Shown: positions 43,460-51,857, counted from the stretch's first letter. The stretch is DNA of 64,000 nucleotides from Scytonema sp045865695 (GCF_045865695.1 NZ_BAACAP010000214.1:21068-85067); one strand, 5' to 3'. Program-made: numbers and translations. The notes: generated by a model from the sequence alone, not told the origin.

Positions 43460-46192
43460 TTAACTTGATTCGATTTGTCGGGCTACTAGTTGAGCAAATA
43501 ACCCCTCAGTATTAACCAGTTCCTCAAATGTACCTACTTGCACCACACGACCGGCTTCCATTACATAAATTCGGTCAGCATTGCGAATTGTGCTCAGTCG
43601 ATGAGCAATAACTATCCGAGTCGCATTCAACTGTTCTAAACTCTGAGAGACGATCGCTTGGGTACGGTTATCCAAAGAACTAGTAGCCTCATCCATCAAG
43701 ATAATTTTCGGCTGATTCACAAGTGCTCTAGCAATTAACAATCGCTGCCGTTGTCCCCCGGAAAGATTGGTACCGCCTTCACTAACAACTGTGTGCATCC
43801 CCATAGGCATTTGTGCGATATCATCAGCCAAACCTGCCATTTGCGCCGCTTCCAGAGCTTGAGCGTGCGAAACTAACGCTCCGGCAGTGATATTCTCAAA
43901 AATTGTACCTGTGCCTATGCGACCATTCTGTAGCACTACCCCCAATTGCCTCCGCACAGCTTCAAGATTGAGTTTTGCCAAGTCAAAGCGATCGTAGAAC
44001 ACTGTTCCCGATTGTGGAGTTTCAAACCCCAACAACAACCTCAATATAGTTGACTTCCCACTACCCGAATGTCCTACTATGGCTACAAATTCCCCAGGTT
44101 CTGCATGGAGACTCAAGCGATCGAGAATTGGCAACCCATCGTCACGGTAGCGAAAGGTAACATGGTCTAAAGCTACGCGACCCCTCAATTCACCTGGGTT
44201 TGCCTTGGTAGAATCGTACTCTGGCTGCGATCGCAAAATCGGTTCTGCCCTCTCCCACAAAGGCACAATCGCCAAAATATCAGTCAGCGTATTGCTCAGG
44301 CTAGTTACACCTCCAATAAAAATCCCCAACGCAGCATTAAAAGCCAAAAACTTACCAGCAGTTAATCCGTTGCTAGCAGCCCGATCCATTTGAATCGATG
44401 AAATCGCAAACCAATACAACAGCGCCGAAGTCACAAGGGGTAAAACCTCGTTAAACACAGAAACCCCATCTACAATTCGTTGGAAGCTAGCCTTGAACAT
44501 CATTTGCTGGCTGTACTGCTCCGCCCAAGCCGCAAATGCCCGCTCTTCTGCCATCGCCACCCGCAACTTGGCTACCCCGTTAATAAGTTGTACTGTCAGT
44601 CCATTAATCTCGCCAATCAGTTGTTGTTGGCGACGCAATTTGCGTATTAACAGCGAGCTAGCAAAAGTAGTGACAACAGTGGTTAGAAGGGCTATACCTA
44701 CACCTACTAAAGCGAGTTGCCAACTGTAAACAAACATCAGCACCAAGTTTAGTAGAGCAAACAGTGCGCTTAAAAGAGTGCGTTGCGTTCCTCCCGATAA
44801 TTTCTGACGAATCTGGTTCACCGATAAAACGCGGTTTACCAAGTCACCAGAGGAATAGTCGCGAAAAAATGCCGGACTTAATCTCAGCAGTCGGTCCCAA
44901 ATTGCAGGCTGCAATGCGCTATCGGCAACGTTTTCGATTCGCAGCGAAATTATGCCTTGGGACATTGCAAACGCTGTCCTTCCCACAAGAAGTGCAAACA
45001 ACGCTAGCCCTATTTGCCCTAACAAGCCGCGATCGCTATCTGGAATCGCATTATCAATCAGAAGCGCCGTTGCCTGTGGCACAACCATTCCTAGCCCCGA
45101 GGCAACAATCCCAGTTGCCAAAACTAAAATTATGTCTTTCTGATAACCCTTGACACCAAACTGAAACAATTGTATTACATTGTTGACGATGTTGGGTAAT
45201 GGTCGGTAAAATTGGTAAGCTTCTGTTGCTAGTGTTGCGGCTACTACCCGATTTACAACAGTGCGAGTCTGCGTTATGGGGTCAAACAAAATATAACGGT
45301 TGCCTGCTGGTAACAGGGCTACTGTTAGGTTTTCTTCTTGGGTGTAAGCTAATAACGGACCGTGCTCGTGAAGCCACCAGTTATCCTCTAGCACTACGCG
45401 ACGGGTGCGAATTTGGTTCGAGCGTGCTAGAGCTTCTACCGGATCTTCAACTCGACTAAGATCCTCTGATTGCGCGGGCGGATTAATCGTTATGCCCATT
45501 GCTCGTGCAACTGCTCCCGCCGCCACCAGTAAGGGCGTTCCTGACTGAAAAAATGTAGTTTCCTGCTGCGGTTGCAATACAGCAGCTAACTTAGAAAGTG
45601 CAGAGCCTACTACCTGACGATTGAGTTGCTCTCGTTCCACAACAGAGCGACTTGCTGCCTCTGTTTCCTCCAGTAGTAGCAAATTCAAATAATGGAAGAA
45701 ATCAGTATGTAGATCGGCTAAAATGTTTGGCAGTTGGGTCGCCAATTCCTGCTTTGTCAATGATTTGTAGCGCTCCTCATTTGTCGCTATACCAGAGTTA
45801 GTGAATATTCGAGCGAGGTTGTTTACCCAATTTTCTGCAAAGGCTGTTGCACTAGCTTCCCCTGCTGCTATTTGTGCTGCTAAATCTGCTATTGTAATTT
45901 GAAATAATTCTGTTGGCTCGATTGCTACCGCCAAAAAGGATTTTGGATTATCGATTGCTGCACCAAACAACGCTTCACCAGCTCTAGCACTAAACAGATA
46001 GCGACGATGTCTGGCAACAACTCGCTCCGCGTCTACACGCAAAGCGGCTTGTCGTAAGACATCGCCTAAATAATCCTCATCCTTGACTTCTGTTACAAAC
46101 AATGATAACAAACCAGATTTAATAATCCATACCTTTTCTGGGTCATTCAGCAGTAGTGATTCATTTCCTTTGAGGCGATACAAGACTTCCAT
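43460..46192 (-). CDS. NHLM-type ABC transporter ATPase/permease without C39 peptidase
   Basis: 910 residues from the ATG at 46192 (the frame opens at a TTG three codons earlier). The long N-terminal region (1-330) lacks the C39 Cys/His motifs. It begins with a cyclic-nucleotide-binding-like segment VWIIKSGLLSLFVTEVKDED and includes LEDNWWLHEHGPLLAYTQEE, both typical of the peptidase-less ATP-binding protein of NHLM bacteriocin systems. An ABC membrane domain (about 345-650) and an ATPase follow, with VGHSGSGKST, NLSGGQRQRLLIARAL and IILMDEATSSLD. It probably forms one export complex with HlyD and the C39 exporter at 37014. Confidence 0.9.
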   Translation of the reverse strand: MEVLYRLKGNESLLLNDPEKVWIIKSGLLSLFVTEVKDEDYLGDVLRQAALRVDAERVVARHRRYLFSARAGEALFGAAIDNPKSFLAVAIEPTELFQITIADLAAQIAAGEASATAFAENWVNNLARIFTNSGIATNEERYKSLTKQELATQLPNILADLHTDFFHYLNLLLLEETEAASRSVVEREQLNRQVVGSALSKLAAVLQPQQETTFFQSGTPLLVAAGAVARAMGITINPPAQSEDLSRVEDPVEALARSNQIRTRRVVLEDNWWLHEHGPLLAYTQEENLTVALLPAGNRYILFDPITQTRTVVNRVVAATLATEAYQFYRPLPNIVNNVIQLFQFGVKGYQKDIILVLATGIVASGLGMVVPQATALLIDNAIPDSDRGLLGQIGLALFALLVGRTAFAMSQGIISLRIENVADSALQPAIWDRLLRLSPAFFRDYSSGDLVNRVLSVNQIRQKLSGGTQRTLLSALFALLNLVLMFVYSWQLALVGVGIALLTTVVTTFASSLLIRKLRRQQQLIGEINGLTVQLINGVAKLRVAMAEERAFAAWAEQYSQQMMFKASFQRIVDGVSVFNEVLPLVTSALLYWFAISSIQMDRAASNGLTAGKFLAFNAALGIFIGGVTSLSNTLTDILAIVPLWERAEPILRSQPEYDSTKANPGELRGRVALDHVTFRYRDDGLPILDRLSLHAEPGEFVAIVGHSGSGKSTILRLLLGFETPQSGTVFYDRFDLAKLNLEAVRRQLGVVLQNGRIGTGTIFENITAGALVSHAQALEAAQMAGLADDIAQMPMGMHTVVSEGGTNLSGGQRQRLLIARALVNQPKIILMDEATSSLDNRTQAIVSQSLEQLNATRIVIAHRLSTIRNADRIYVMEAGRVVQVGTFEELVNTEGLFAQLVARQIESS

Positions 46193-46394
46193 ATTATGCA
46201 ATCTACAACAGTCAATGCCAACGATTTTAATAAATCGCTGTCAATTTGTCGCTCAGGGGTTGCTGTCAGCTACTGAGCAAGAGAATGATTCGGCTAGTGG
46301 GCGGATAAAAGCCATCTTGGAGCAGTTGCCTCTTCTGTCACGCTTGCGCGAGAAAATAATTGAGGCGAATAATAGAATTCGCTGCTATATAAAC

Positions 46395-46478
46395 AAAGTC
46401 CCTCCGGGTTCACCAGTTCCTTACAGAAAGGAAACCTTTCTGCAGGACTGGATTCACCGCCTACGCGGACTAACATGA
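46395..46478. repeat. Dispersed repeat with CAGAAAGG/CCTTTCTG hairpin
   Basis: CCCTCCGGGTTCACCAGTTC followed by CAGAAAGGAAACCTTTCTG (an inverted repeat) and ATTCACCGCCTACGCGGAC. I recognise this as a repetitive element type that is often wrongly translated in cyanobacterial annotations. Frames across it are not genes. Confidence 0.65.
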
Positions 46479-46600
46479 AAACGGGGTTTCAAATTTTCTT
46501 TGACGAAAGTGATTAAAGAGGGATAAGATACCTTGATAAACCAGCTTGATGTGCGAGCTTTCCTTACCTCACGCGCCTCTGGACGCAGAGCTATAAAATC

Positions 46601-46699
46601 TTATAGTTCGGCAATCGCATCAAGTCCAGTTTCCTCTGACAACTGTTGCCGCGATACTGCCTCTATGAGTGTGGCAGTTTGTAAACGCTGATTTATCAT
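46601..46699 (-). other. 32-codon open frame resembling a leader-peptide relic
   Basis: Starts MINQRLQTATLIEAVSRQQL and ends L-S-E-E-T-G-L-D-A-I-A-E-L before a TAA. The final part resembles the end of a GG leader (L-D-A-I-A-G-G) without the glycines or a core. It sits upstream of, and on the same strand as, the second ABC gene. It may be a decayed precursor or chance. Confidence 0.3.
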
Positions 46700-46830
46700 T
46701 GTTTTCTTTTAGACTTTTACACCCAACCGTATTATCTCGTACTTTTATTCCAAAGTAAAATAAAAGTCACTTACTATATAAGTGTAATTTAGTAAACCCC
46801 TATGGGATAGATATATCACTCTGTGGAAAT

Positions 46831-46852
46831 ACCTAAATAGATATATATACAA
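46831..46852 (+). promoter_or_regulatory. Conserved upstream element of precursor 3
   Basis: ATAGATATATATACAA preceded by ACCTAA, 73 bases before the ATG; 20 of 22 bases match the element before precursor 2. A related GATAGATATATCAC lies just upstream (46805). Confidence 0.55.
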
Positions 46853-46925
46853 TTCAGTAGGAACGCCATATTATCAAATCAATCACTCAAGTCAGTGAAA
46901 ACACACAAAACAAAGGTAATAAAGA

Positions 46926-47159
46926 ATGAAAGTACATAACGTATTTGAAACCGCAACCAACACAATTGAAACATTCAACGAACAGGAACTAACTGATGCT
47001 GATTTAATGGCAATCAACGGTGGTGCTGGTTCTGATACAATTTTTACTGGTGTTGTAACAACAGTAGTTGGATTAGGGACAACAGTAATTGGATTAGGGA
47101 CAACAGTAGTTGGTGTCGGGGAAGTAGTAGTCGGTGTCCTTCAACCTCGTCAACAATAG
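46926..47159 (+). CDS. Double-glycine leader peptide precursor 3 with Val/Gly/Thr repeat core
   Basis: 77 residues. The leader (1-33) diverges from the other two at its start but ends in the same pattern, QELTDADLMAINGG, with the processing site after G33. The core 34-77, AGSDTIFTGV then repeats of T-T-V-V-G-L-G / T-T-V-I-G-L-G / T-T-V-V-G-V-G / E-V-V-V-G-V-L, is strongly hydrophobic with a seven-residue period and ends Q-P-R-Q-Q. Such a peptide could insert in membranes or form beta/amyloid assemblies. No Cys. AAAGG precedes the start. Divergent from the second ABC gene and followed by a terminator hairpin. Confidence 0.82.
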   Translation: MKVHNVFETATNTIETFNEQELTDADLMAINGGAGSDTIFTGVVTTVVGLGTTVIGLGTTVVGVGEVVVGVLQPRQQ

Positions 47160-47493
47160 GTAAATTATTTAGGAAACTCTTAACAAGCTGGGTTAAGTAT
47201 AACTATTAACTCTGAACTCTCTATTTGGAGTGCAATTATACCAATTCGTATGTATTAACCCCATAATACTTGATGCTCGATTCATCGTGACAAACTTCTA
47301 ATACTTCCCCTAGAGCGCAACGTTATAACTAACACTACTCCCATAGTTTGATTAACTGGGCGAGTATTTGTGCCGAACTTAACTCCGGCTAATTTGATAA
47401 CCAGCTAGTAGCTTACTTCCCTAGTAAGACTTACTAGCTGGTTTTGTTTTGGGTTTGCATCGTTGACAAAAGCCTCGGTACTTTTTGGCACAT
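47160..47493. other. Intergenic region between precursor 3 and the IS607-type element
   Basis: Holds the terminator-like hairpin (47399-47443) and, toward 47493, the presumed right end of the transposon, where a TnpB guide RNA would be expected. The exact element border was not identified. Confidence 0.5.
47399..47443 (+). terminator. Rho-independent-like terminator after precursor 3
   Basis: AACCAGCTAGTA pairs perfectly with TACTAGCTGGTT; the inner part GCTTAC/GTAAG extends the stem imperfectly. It is followed by TTTGTTTTGGG. Its right arm shares GTAAGACTTACTAGCTG with the hairpin after precursor 1. Confidence 0.65.
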
Positions 47494-48816
47494 TTATCCA
47501 ATGTTTCGTTCGCTAGCTGATACTTTTAAGCTGAACATAATTGAACTTTCATGGCTCAACTCAGCTACAACCTCAGTAGCAGAAACAGTGCTAACGAGGG
47601 TGGTATCCCACAACGCCTTCAGGAAAATCCCAAAGGCTCCTTGGAAATCACGTTTGATTTCCGATCCACAATGTGGACATTTAAACATCTTGTTACCGCC
47701 TAACTTGTGATGTACGTGTCCGCATCTCGTACAAGTTTTACTGGTATATTCTTCGGTGACTCGTACCAATTTGGAACCATAGCGGTTACACAAATGTTGT
47801 AAGGTTTGAGAAAATTCGTAAAACGCCCACGTCATCATTGCACGGGCTGATTTACTACGCAATTTGCGCTTTGACTTAGCCACCATTTGACTTGTTTCAA
47901 ATGTTGGCAAGTAAATAATATCGTAATGACGAGCCAGATGTGATGCCACTTGTTTGTGACATTCACTCCGCAAATTTTTCATCCGTGTTCTCACTCGTTC
48001 CATAGCTTTTTTTAGCTGGTAACGATATCGATTAAACTTTCCTCCTTTAGCTTTATCATGCTGAGATTTTAATTGGTCTAAGTGGTAACAAAGTTTTGCT
48101 ATTTTAGCAAAATCTCCAGATGCAAACTCAGTAAAACATTGACCGTCAAATCCTGTTAAAAATGTTCTCAAGCCTGGATCTAAAGCTATAACCTTGCCCT
48201 GACTAGTTCTTGCTTCGACCTCCATCTCTATAGGAAAGTTGGCGTACCAGCGACCCTTGTTGTAGGTTAACTCTGTCGCATTGGTATAGTCTATTAAACA
48301 GTAATCCTGTCCCCAAAACTCAGCCTTTTCTAATCCTTTTGACGACATCCAATCCCCGTCTTTATAATCATTAGGGTCGAATTGAATTGTTTGATTCTTG
48401 TCGCGGATCGAGCGAAATTTAGCTATTCTTAATCCAGCTAGAGGATTAGGTTTTCTGTTCTTGTTCTTCCCAATAAACTTGGGCTGCTTCTCTGTCTTCT
48501 TCCAAGCGGTGTACGCCTCGAATAAAGCATTATCCAGTGCATGAGCAATTCCTAAATCCTTGCACCATTGAGGAATTATTTCCTCGCCCAATGTCTTACA
48601 AAAAGACCGGAACTCTTTTTTCCCGCTAGCTCTTGTTTCTCCTTTAGTATTGATATAAGTAAACCCTTGATGCTTGTTAAGATATGCTATCGCATTGTTA
48701 TAGACCTTGCGATTAGCGTGTATTCTCAACATCCAAACTTTCTTTGTTTCGCCCGTTGGGTACACTCGGTAAGTCAGGGTCTTCTTTAATTTTCTGCTTG
48801 TATTTTCTGAGTCCAT
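47494..48816 (-). CDS. tnpB: TnpB, RNA-guided nuclease family protein of IS607-type element
   Basis: 440 residues from the ATG at 48816; the frame is open far upstream, but that part is antisense to tnpA coding logic. It has a helix-turn-helix-like N-terminus (TLTYRVYPTGETKKVWML), the first RuvC aspartate in KVIALDPGLRTFLTGFDG and a glutamate in IIYLPTFETS. The zinc ribbon is TCTRCGHVHHKLGGNKMFKC plus P-H-C-G, and the last RuvC aspartate is in IKRDFQGAFGIFLKAL. All catalytic positions seem present, so it may be active. TnpB uses a guide RNA from the element's right end to cut DNA and promote element retention. It overlaps tnpA by 104 bases. Confidence 0.88.
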   Translation of the reverse strand: MDSENTSRKLKKTLTYRVYPTGETKKVWMLRIHANRKVYNNAIAYLNKHQGFTYINTKGETRASGKKEFRSFCKTLGEEIIPQWCKDLGIAHALDNALFEAYTAWKKTEKQPKFIGKNKNRKPNPLAGLRIAKFRSIRDKNQTIQFDPNDYKDGDWMSSKGLEKAEFWGQDYCLIDYTNATELTYNKGRWYANFPIEMEVEARTSQGKVIALDPGLRTFLTGFDGQCFTEFASGDFAKIAKLCYHLDQLKSQHDKAKGGKFNRYRYQLKKAMERVRTRMKNLRSECHKQVASHLARHYDIIYLPTFETSQMVAKSKRKLRSKSARAMMTWAFYEFSQTLQHLCNRYGSKLVRVTEEYTSKTCTRCGHVHHKLGGNKMFKCPHCGSEIKRDFQGAFGIFLKALWDTTLVSTVSATEVVAELSHESSIMFSLKVSASERNIG

Positions 48817-49339
48817 AGAGTCTGCAACTGAAAACGTGGATGATGGCAAGAACATCTTCAAGCATTTCTCGTTCTGGGCTAAGAACATTGTTGTTGAGAA
48901 CCAAAATTTCACAGTGGGAGCGCTTTGCCATCCATGCAATAAGATCGAACCCGAATCGGCAAAGTCGGTCTTTGTTGGCAACGACCACCACTCCGACATC
49001 GCCTGACAGAATTCGTTCCAGTAAGGCAAGTAAGCCTTTTCTTTTGAAGTTGAGTCCCGACCCGATGTCTTTGACGACTTCACAGCCGGGATATTCAACA
49101 GATAGAAACTGTATCTGTCTCTCAAGGTCAGACTTTTGAGAATGGCTGGAAACTCTAGCGTAAAGAACTGTTGGTTTATCTGGTTGCCGAACAGGGATAA
49201 CTGAGTCAAGGTCGTATCTGCGTTGACCGTTGGGCGTTTTAATCGTTTTGATTTTGCCTGCTTCTTCCCATCTGAGGAGGGTTCTAAGTGTAACGCCAAG
49301 TTTAGTTGTTGCCACTCTTGCTGGGACATAATTTGCCAT
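48713..49339 (-). CDS. tnpA: IS607-family serine recombinase (transposase TnpA)
   Basis: 208 residues from the ATG at 49339; upstream in-frame starts (49351, 49372, 49390) are possible. An N-terminal MerR-like helix-turn-helix (ARVATTKLGVTLRTLLRWEE) reads the DNA; this is the domain order specific to IS607, opposite to most serine recombinases. The resolvase domain follows: VLYARVSSHSQKSDLERQ with catalytic S64 and the downstream arginine, then VVVVANKDRLCRFGFDLIAW. The C-terminus (LRKYKQKIKEDPD) overlaps tnpB. It catalyses excision and integration through a circular intermediate. Confidence 0.9.
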   Translation of the reverse strand: MANYVPARVATTKLGVTLRTLLRWEEAGKIKTIKTPNGQRRYDLDSVIPVRQPDKPTVLYARVSSHSQKSDLERQIQFLSVEYPGCEVVKDIGSGLNFKRKGLLALLERILSGDVGVVVVANKDRLCRFGFDLIAWMAKRSHCEILVLNNNVLSPEREMLEDVLAIIHVFSCRLYGLRKYKQKIKEDPDLPSVPNGRNKESLDVENTR

Positions 49340-49446
49340 GAGCGTGAACATCGCTTGTCTTTGTGTGACCATGCTAACACATAATGTCAAGTTTTGTCAT
49401 ACAATGTTCAGTAAATTATGGACTAAGAATTAACTCTTGGACTTCA

Positions 49447-49467
49447 TTCCCAAGCTCCGCCTGGGAA
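49447..49467. repeat. Dispersed hairpin TTCCCA...TGGGAA
   Basis: TTCCCAAGCTCCGCCTGGGA plus a final A, a common cyanobacterial intergenic repeat with a six-base stem, between the transposon and pdhC. Confidence 0.6.
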
Positions 49468-49493
49468 CGAGAGGTCAAGAGACGCTAGAGTCT

Positions 49494-50813
49494 TTACAGC
49501 ACTAAGGAATCAGCCTTGGTCTCAATCAACTGTGCCAATTCTTGCAAGAATGCTGCAGCGTGAGCACCGTAGATAATCCGATGGTCGCAAGTAATATTCA
49601 CCTGCATTTGTTGTTTAATACCAAACAAACCATCGGTTGTCGCAACAACTTGCGGACGGGATGCGCCGATCGCCAAGATCGAACCTTGTCCGGGAGGCAA
49701 AATCGCGTCAAATTTATCTACGCCAAACATCCCCAAGTTGGATACCGTGAAAGTTCCACTGTTATACTCTTCCGGTTGCAATTGTTTTGCTCTAGCACGA
49801 TCTACTAAAGATTTCCAATTGCGTGACAGAGAATAAATATCCACAGAGTCCGCATTTTGCAAGACTGGTGTAATTAATCCTCCATCATCCATTGCGACTG
49901 CTACAGAAATGTTGATGTTGGAATGGTACACAATGCCCTGTTCCGAGTAACTGGCATTCAGTAGCGGATGTTTTTGTAATGTTACAGCCACGGCTTTTGC
50001 CAATAGGGCTGTCATTGTTACGCCTTTAGACTTAATTTGTTTGTATAATTTGTCGAGGGCATCTGTGGTTATTGTGTAACCAACACGGTAGACGGGTACG
50101 GCAAGACTGGCTTCCATATTCCGCACTACAGCTTTTTGCAGGGTCGTCAACGGTGTTATCTGACCCGGAACTGCTGCAACAACTGGTGTAGGTGCAGGTG
50201 CAGGTCTTGCTGGTGCAACTGTAGTCGGTGTTGGTACTGATGGAATCGGTGCAACAGATGTAACTGTAGTCGGTAGAGGACTCGGTCTTCCTGTAGCTGC
50301 TTCCACATCCTCAGCTACAATGCGACCGTAAGGACCGCTACCAGAAATTCCACTTAGATCGACTTTTAGTTCTTTTGCTAACTTACGGGCGCGAGGAGAT
50401 GCAACAGTCCGCCCATTCTGACGAGAGGAGCTACCATTGTGAGAGCCATTTGCAGGCTCTGTGACGCTTGTTGCCTCTGCAAGTTGTTTGCTAGAAGCAG
50501 TAGCAGCTACGACTTCTTTGCTTTGAGTACCGGAAGATTGGGCTTGAGTAATGGCAGTTTCGATTTCAGCTTCGGTTTCTGCTAACAGGGCAATCGCTGC
50601 CCCCACGGGAGCAGCATCACCAGCTTGCACTATGATATGAGCTAGATATCCTTCGTAAAAGGATTCTACATCCATATCGGCCTTATCTGACTCGACAACC
50701 ACCACTGTCTCGCCTTTTTCCACTTTGTCACCTGGTGATTTTACCCAAGAGACGATTTTTCCCTCGGTCATGGTGGAACTAAGCGCCGGCATGAATACTT
50801 CGTGAATGCTCAT
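49494..50813 (-). CDS. pdhC: Dihydrolipoamide acetyltransferase (E2) of pyruvate dehydrogenase
   Basis: 439 residues. Lipoyl domain 1-80 has the modified lysine K44 in VVVVESDKADMDVESFYEGY. A linker rich in Ala, Ser and Thr leads to the E3/E1-binding domain (about 135-172, VASPRARKLAKELKVDLSGI). A Pro/Ala/Val/Thr-rich linker and the catalytic acyltransferase domain (225-439) follow, with the active-site motif ITCDHRIIYGAHAAAFLQEL. It moves acetyl groups to CoA in the pyruvate dehydrogenase complex and feeds acetyl-CoA to lipid synthesis and respiration. It is a single gene here, as is usual in cyanobacteria, where the complex genes are scattered. Confidence 0.93.
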   Translation of the reverse strand: MSIHEVFMPALSSTMTEGKIVSWVKSPGDKVEKGETVVVVESDKADMDVESFYEGYLAHIIVQAGDAAPVGAAIALLAETEAEIETAITQAQSSGTQSKEVVAATASSKQLAEATSVTEPANGSHNGSSSRQNGRTVASPRARKLAKELKVDLSGISGSGPYGRIVAEDVEAATGRPSPLPTTVTSVAPIPSVPTPTTVAPARPAPAPTPVVAAVPGQITPLTTLQKAVVRNMEASLAVPVYRVGYTITTDALDKLYKQIKSKGVTMTALLAKAVAVTLQKHPLLNASYSEQGIVYHSNINISVAVAMDDGGLITPVLQNADSVDIYSLSRNWKSLVDRARAKQLQPEEYNSGTFTVSNLGMFGVDKFDAILPPGQGSILAIGASRPQVVATTDGLFGIKQQMQVNITCDHRIIYGAHAAAFLQELAQLIETKADSLVL

Positions 50814-51037
50814 AGGTGAGGTTTGGCGAGTTTAAACTAGCTTGTACCAGATCGAATTGTAACTTGACCTCGGACGTGAGGAACTATATTAAGCCTAATA
50901 CGTCCGTTAATTTGTATTTCTCATCACGGCTAGTCGAAATTTTGATATTCACCTCACTAGCTAGACGAGAAATAGTGACACCTCAATTTAAAATTCAGAA
51001 TTGACGACTAACTTGAGTTTAATTCACTTTAAATTTT

Positions 51038-51577
51038 ATGTCGGCAAGGTTCAAATTGTTACTCATTGTGGTTTTCAGTATCTTTGCCACTGCTGCTACT
51101 GGAATATACATCACACAACGCCAGCCTTGGGCTGCTGTTTCTAAAACGAGCAATGGACAACCACAGCATTTTTTGAAGGCGAGTCAAGAGGATACGATAA
51201 GCCGGGTACGGCTTGCGCCAAGGGCGAACGCAAATCCCGAACGGGCTAATTATCAAGAAATTCCTTTAGAAAATATCAACTCGTCTCTTCAAGGTAGTAA
51301 CCCTACCAATCTTGCCCTCGACGCTTTTGAGGGAAACTTCGCATCACACAAAGAACCCAAAAAGGTAGAGGTATCTTACCCACAACCCAATCGGGTACTA
51401 GTGATAATTACGCAAACCCAGCGGGACAAGAAATTATCTAGAATTGCTAGATACCGAGTTGAACTGACAACCTTTGGGCGATCTCTTTTCGTCAGTTCGC
51501 CTCCAATATGGCAAATTATTTGGGCTGGTTCTCAAGAATGTTTTGCTAACATTTCTCAGAAGAATTGTCAAGGTTAA
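51038..51577 (+). CDS. Secreted/membrane-anchored protein of unknown function
   Basis: 179 residues. An N-terminal hydrophobic helix (FKLLLIVVFSIFATAATGIY) acts as a signal anchor. After a polar linker, a small domain has NPTNLALDAFEGNFASHKEP and KKVEVSYPQPNRVLVIITQT, ending in a region with two cysteines (SQECFANISQKNCQG) that may form a disulfide outside the cytosol. No family recognised; such proteins are common and conserved in cyanobacteria. Single gene with its own upstream region; no ribosome-binding site evident. Confidence 0.7.
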   Translation: MSARFKLLLIVVFSIFATAATGIYITQRQPWAAVSKTSNGQPQHFLKASQEDTISRVRLAPRANANPERANYQEIPLENINSSLQGSNPTNLALDAFEGNFASHKEPKKVEVSYPQPNRVLVIITQTQRDKKLSRIARYRVELTTFGRSLFVSSPPIWQIIWAGSQECFANISQKNCQG

Positions 51578-51801
51578 TAGCTAATAGTAAAGACAATTAG
51601 CCATTAAGTAGAGAGGTGGAAATAAACCAAACTATATTACAAAATGTAAACCTGCCGGAAATCCTCACCAATGACAAGTGACCAATGACTAATGACGATC
51701 TTCACTAGTTTGCTTTAACTGTTAGCGATTAAGTAGAGAGGCGCAAAAAAAGCAAAGTATATAACGAAAAGTAAAGTTGGCTCAAAACCTCTTTCCTTCT
51801 A

Positions 51802-51824
51802 CCCTCTGCCCTCTGCCCTCTGCC
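51802..51824 (+). repeat. CCCTCTG short tandem repeat
   Basis: Three copies of the heptamer CCCTCTG in the intergenic DNA beside ylqD. The rest of 51578-51857 holds GACCAATGA-like repeat fragments and no gene. Confidence 0.8.
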
Positions 51825-51857
51825 TTATCAGGACGACAATTTTTAATGCCAACCTAC

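Larger units (their letters stand above)
46202..46925. other. Divergent region between the second ABC gene and precursor 3
   Basis: 724 bases. It contains a dispersed cyanobacterial repeat (46395-46478), a small minus-strand open frame (46601-46699) and the precursor 3 promoter element (46831-46852). Confidence 0.6.
47494..49390 (-). mobile_element. IS607-family insertion sequence (tnpA + tnpB)
   Basis: Two overlapping minus-strand genes in the order expected for IS607: serine recombinase TnpA, then TnpB. IS607 elements have no long terminal inverted repeats and make no target duplication, so the coordinates given are those of the coding block. The true ends probably extend somewhat on both sides. 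It separates the peptide-export island from the housekeeping genes at 49494. Confidence 0.85.

Noticed and set aside
46294..46476. 60-codon minus-strand frame beginning MLVRVGGESSPAERFPFCKE
   Set aside because: This is the translation of a dispersed cyanobacterial repeat that is often mis-annotated; not a gene.
48817..49380. N-terminal extension of the tnpB frame by 188 codons
   Set aside because: It lies over tnpA in another phase and lacks protein character; TnpB similarity starts at the ATG at 48816.
50816..51004. 62-codon plus-strand frame before the secreted protein gene
   Set aside because: No ribosome-binding site, no recognised pattern, and it lies in the promoter region of pdhC and the next gene.
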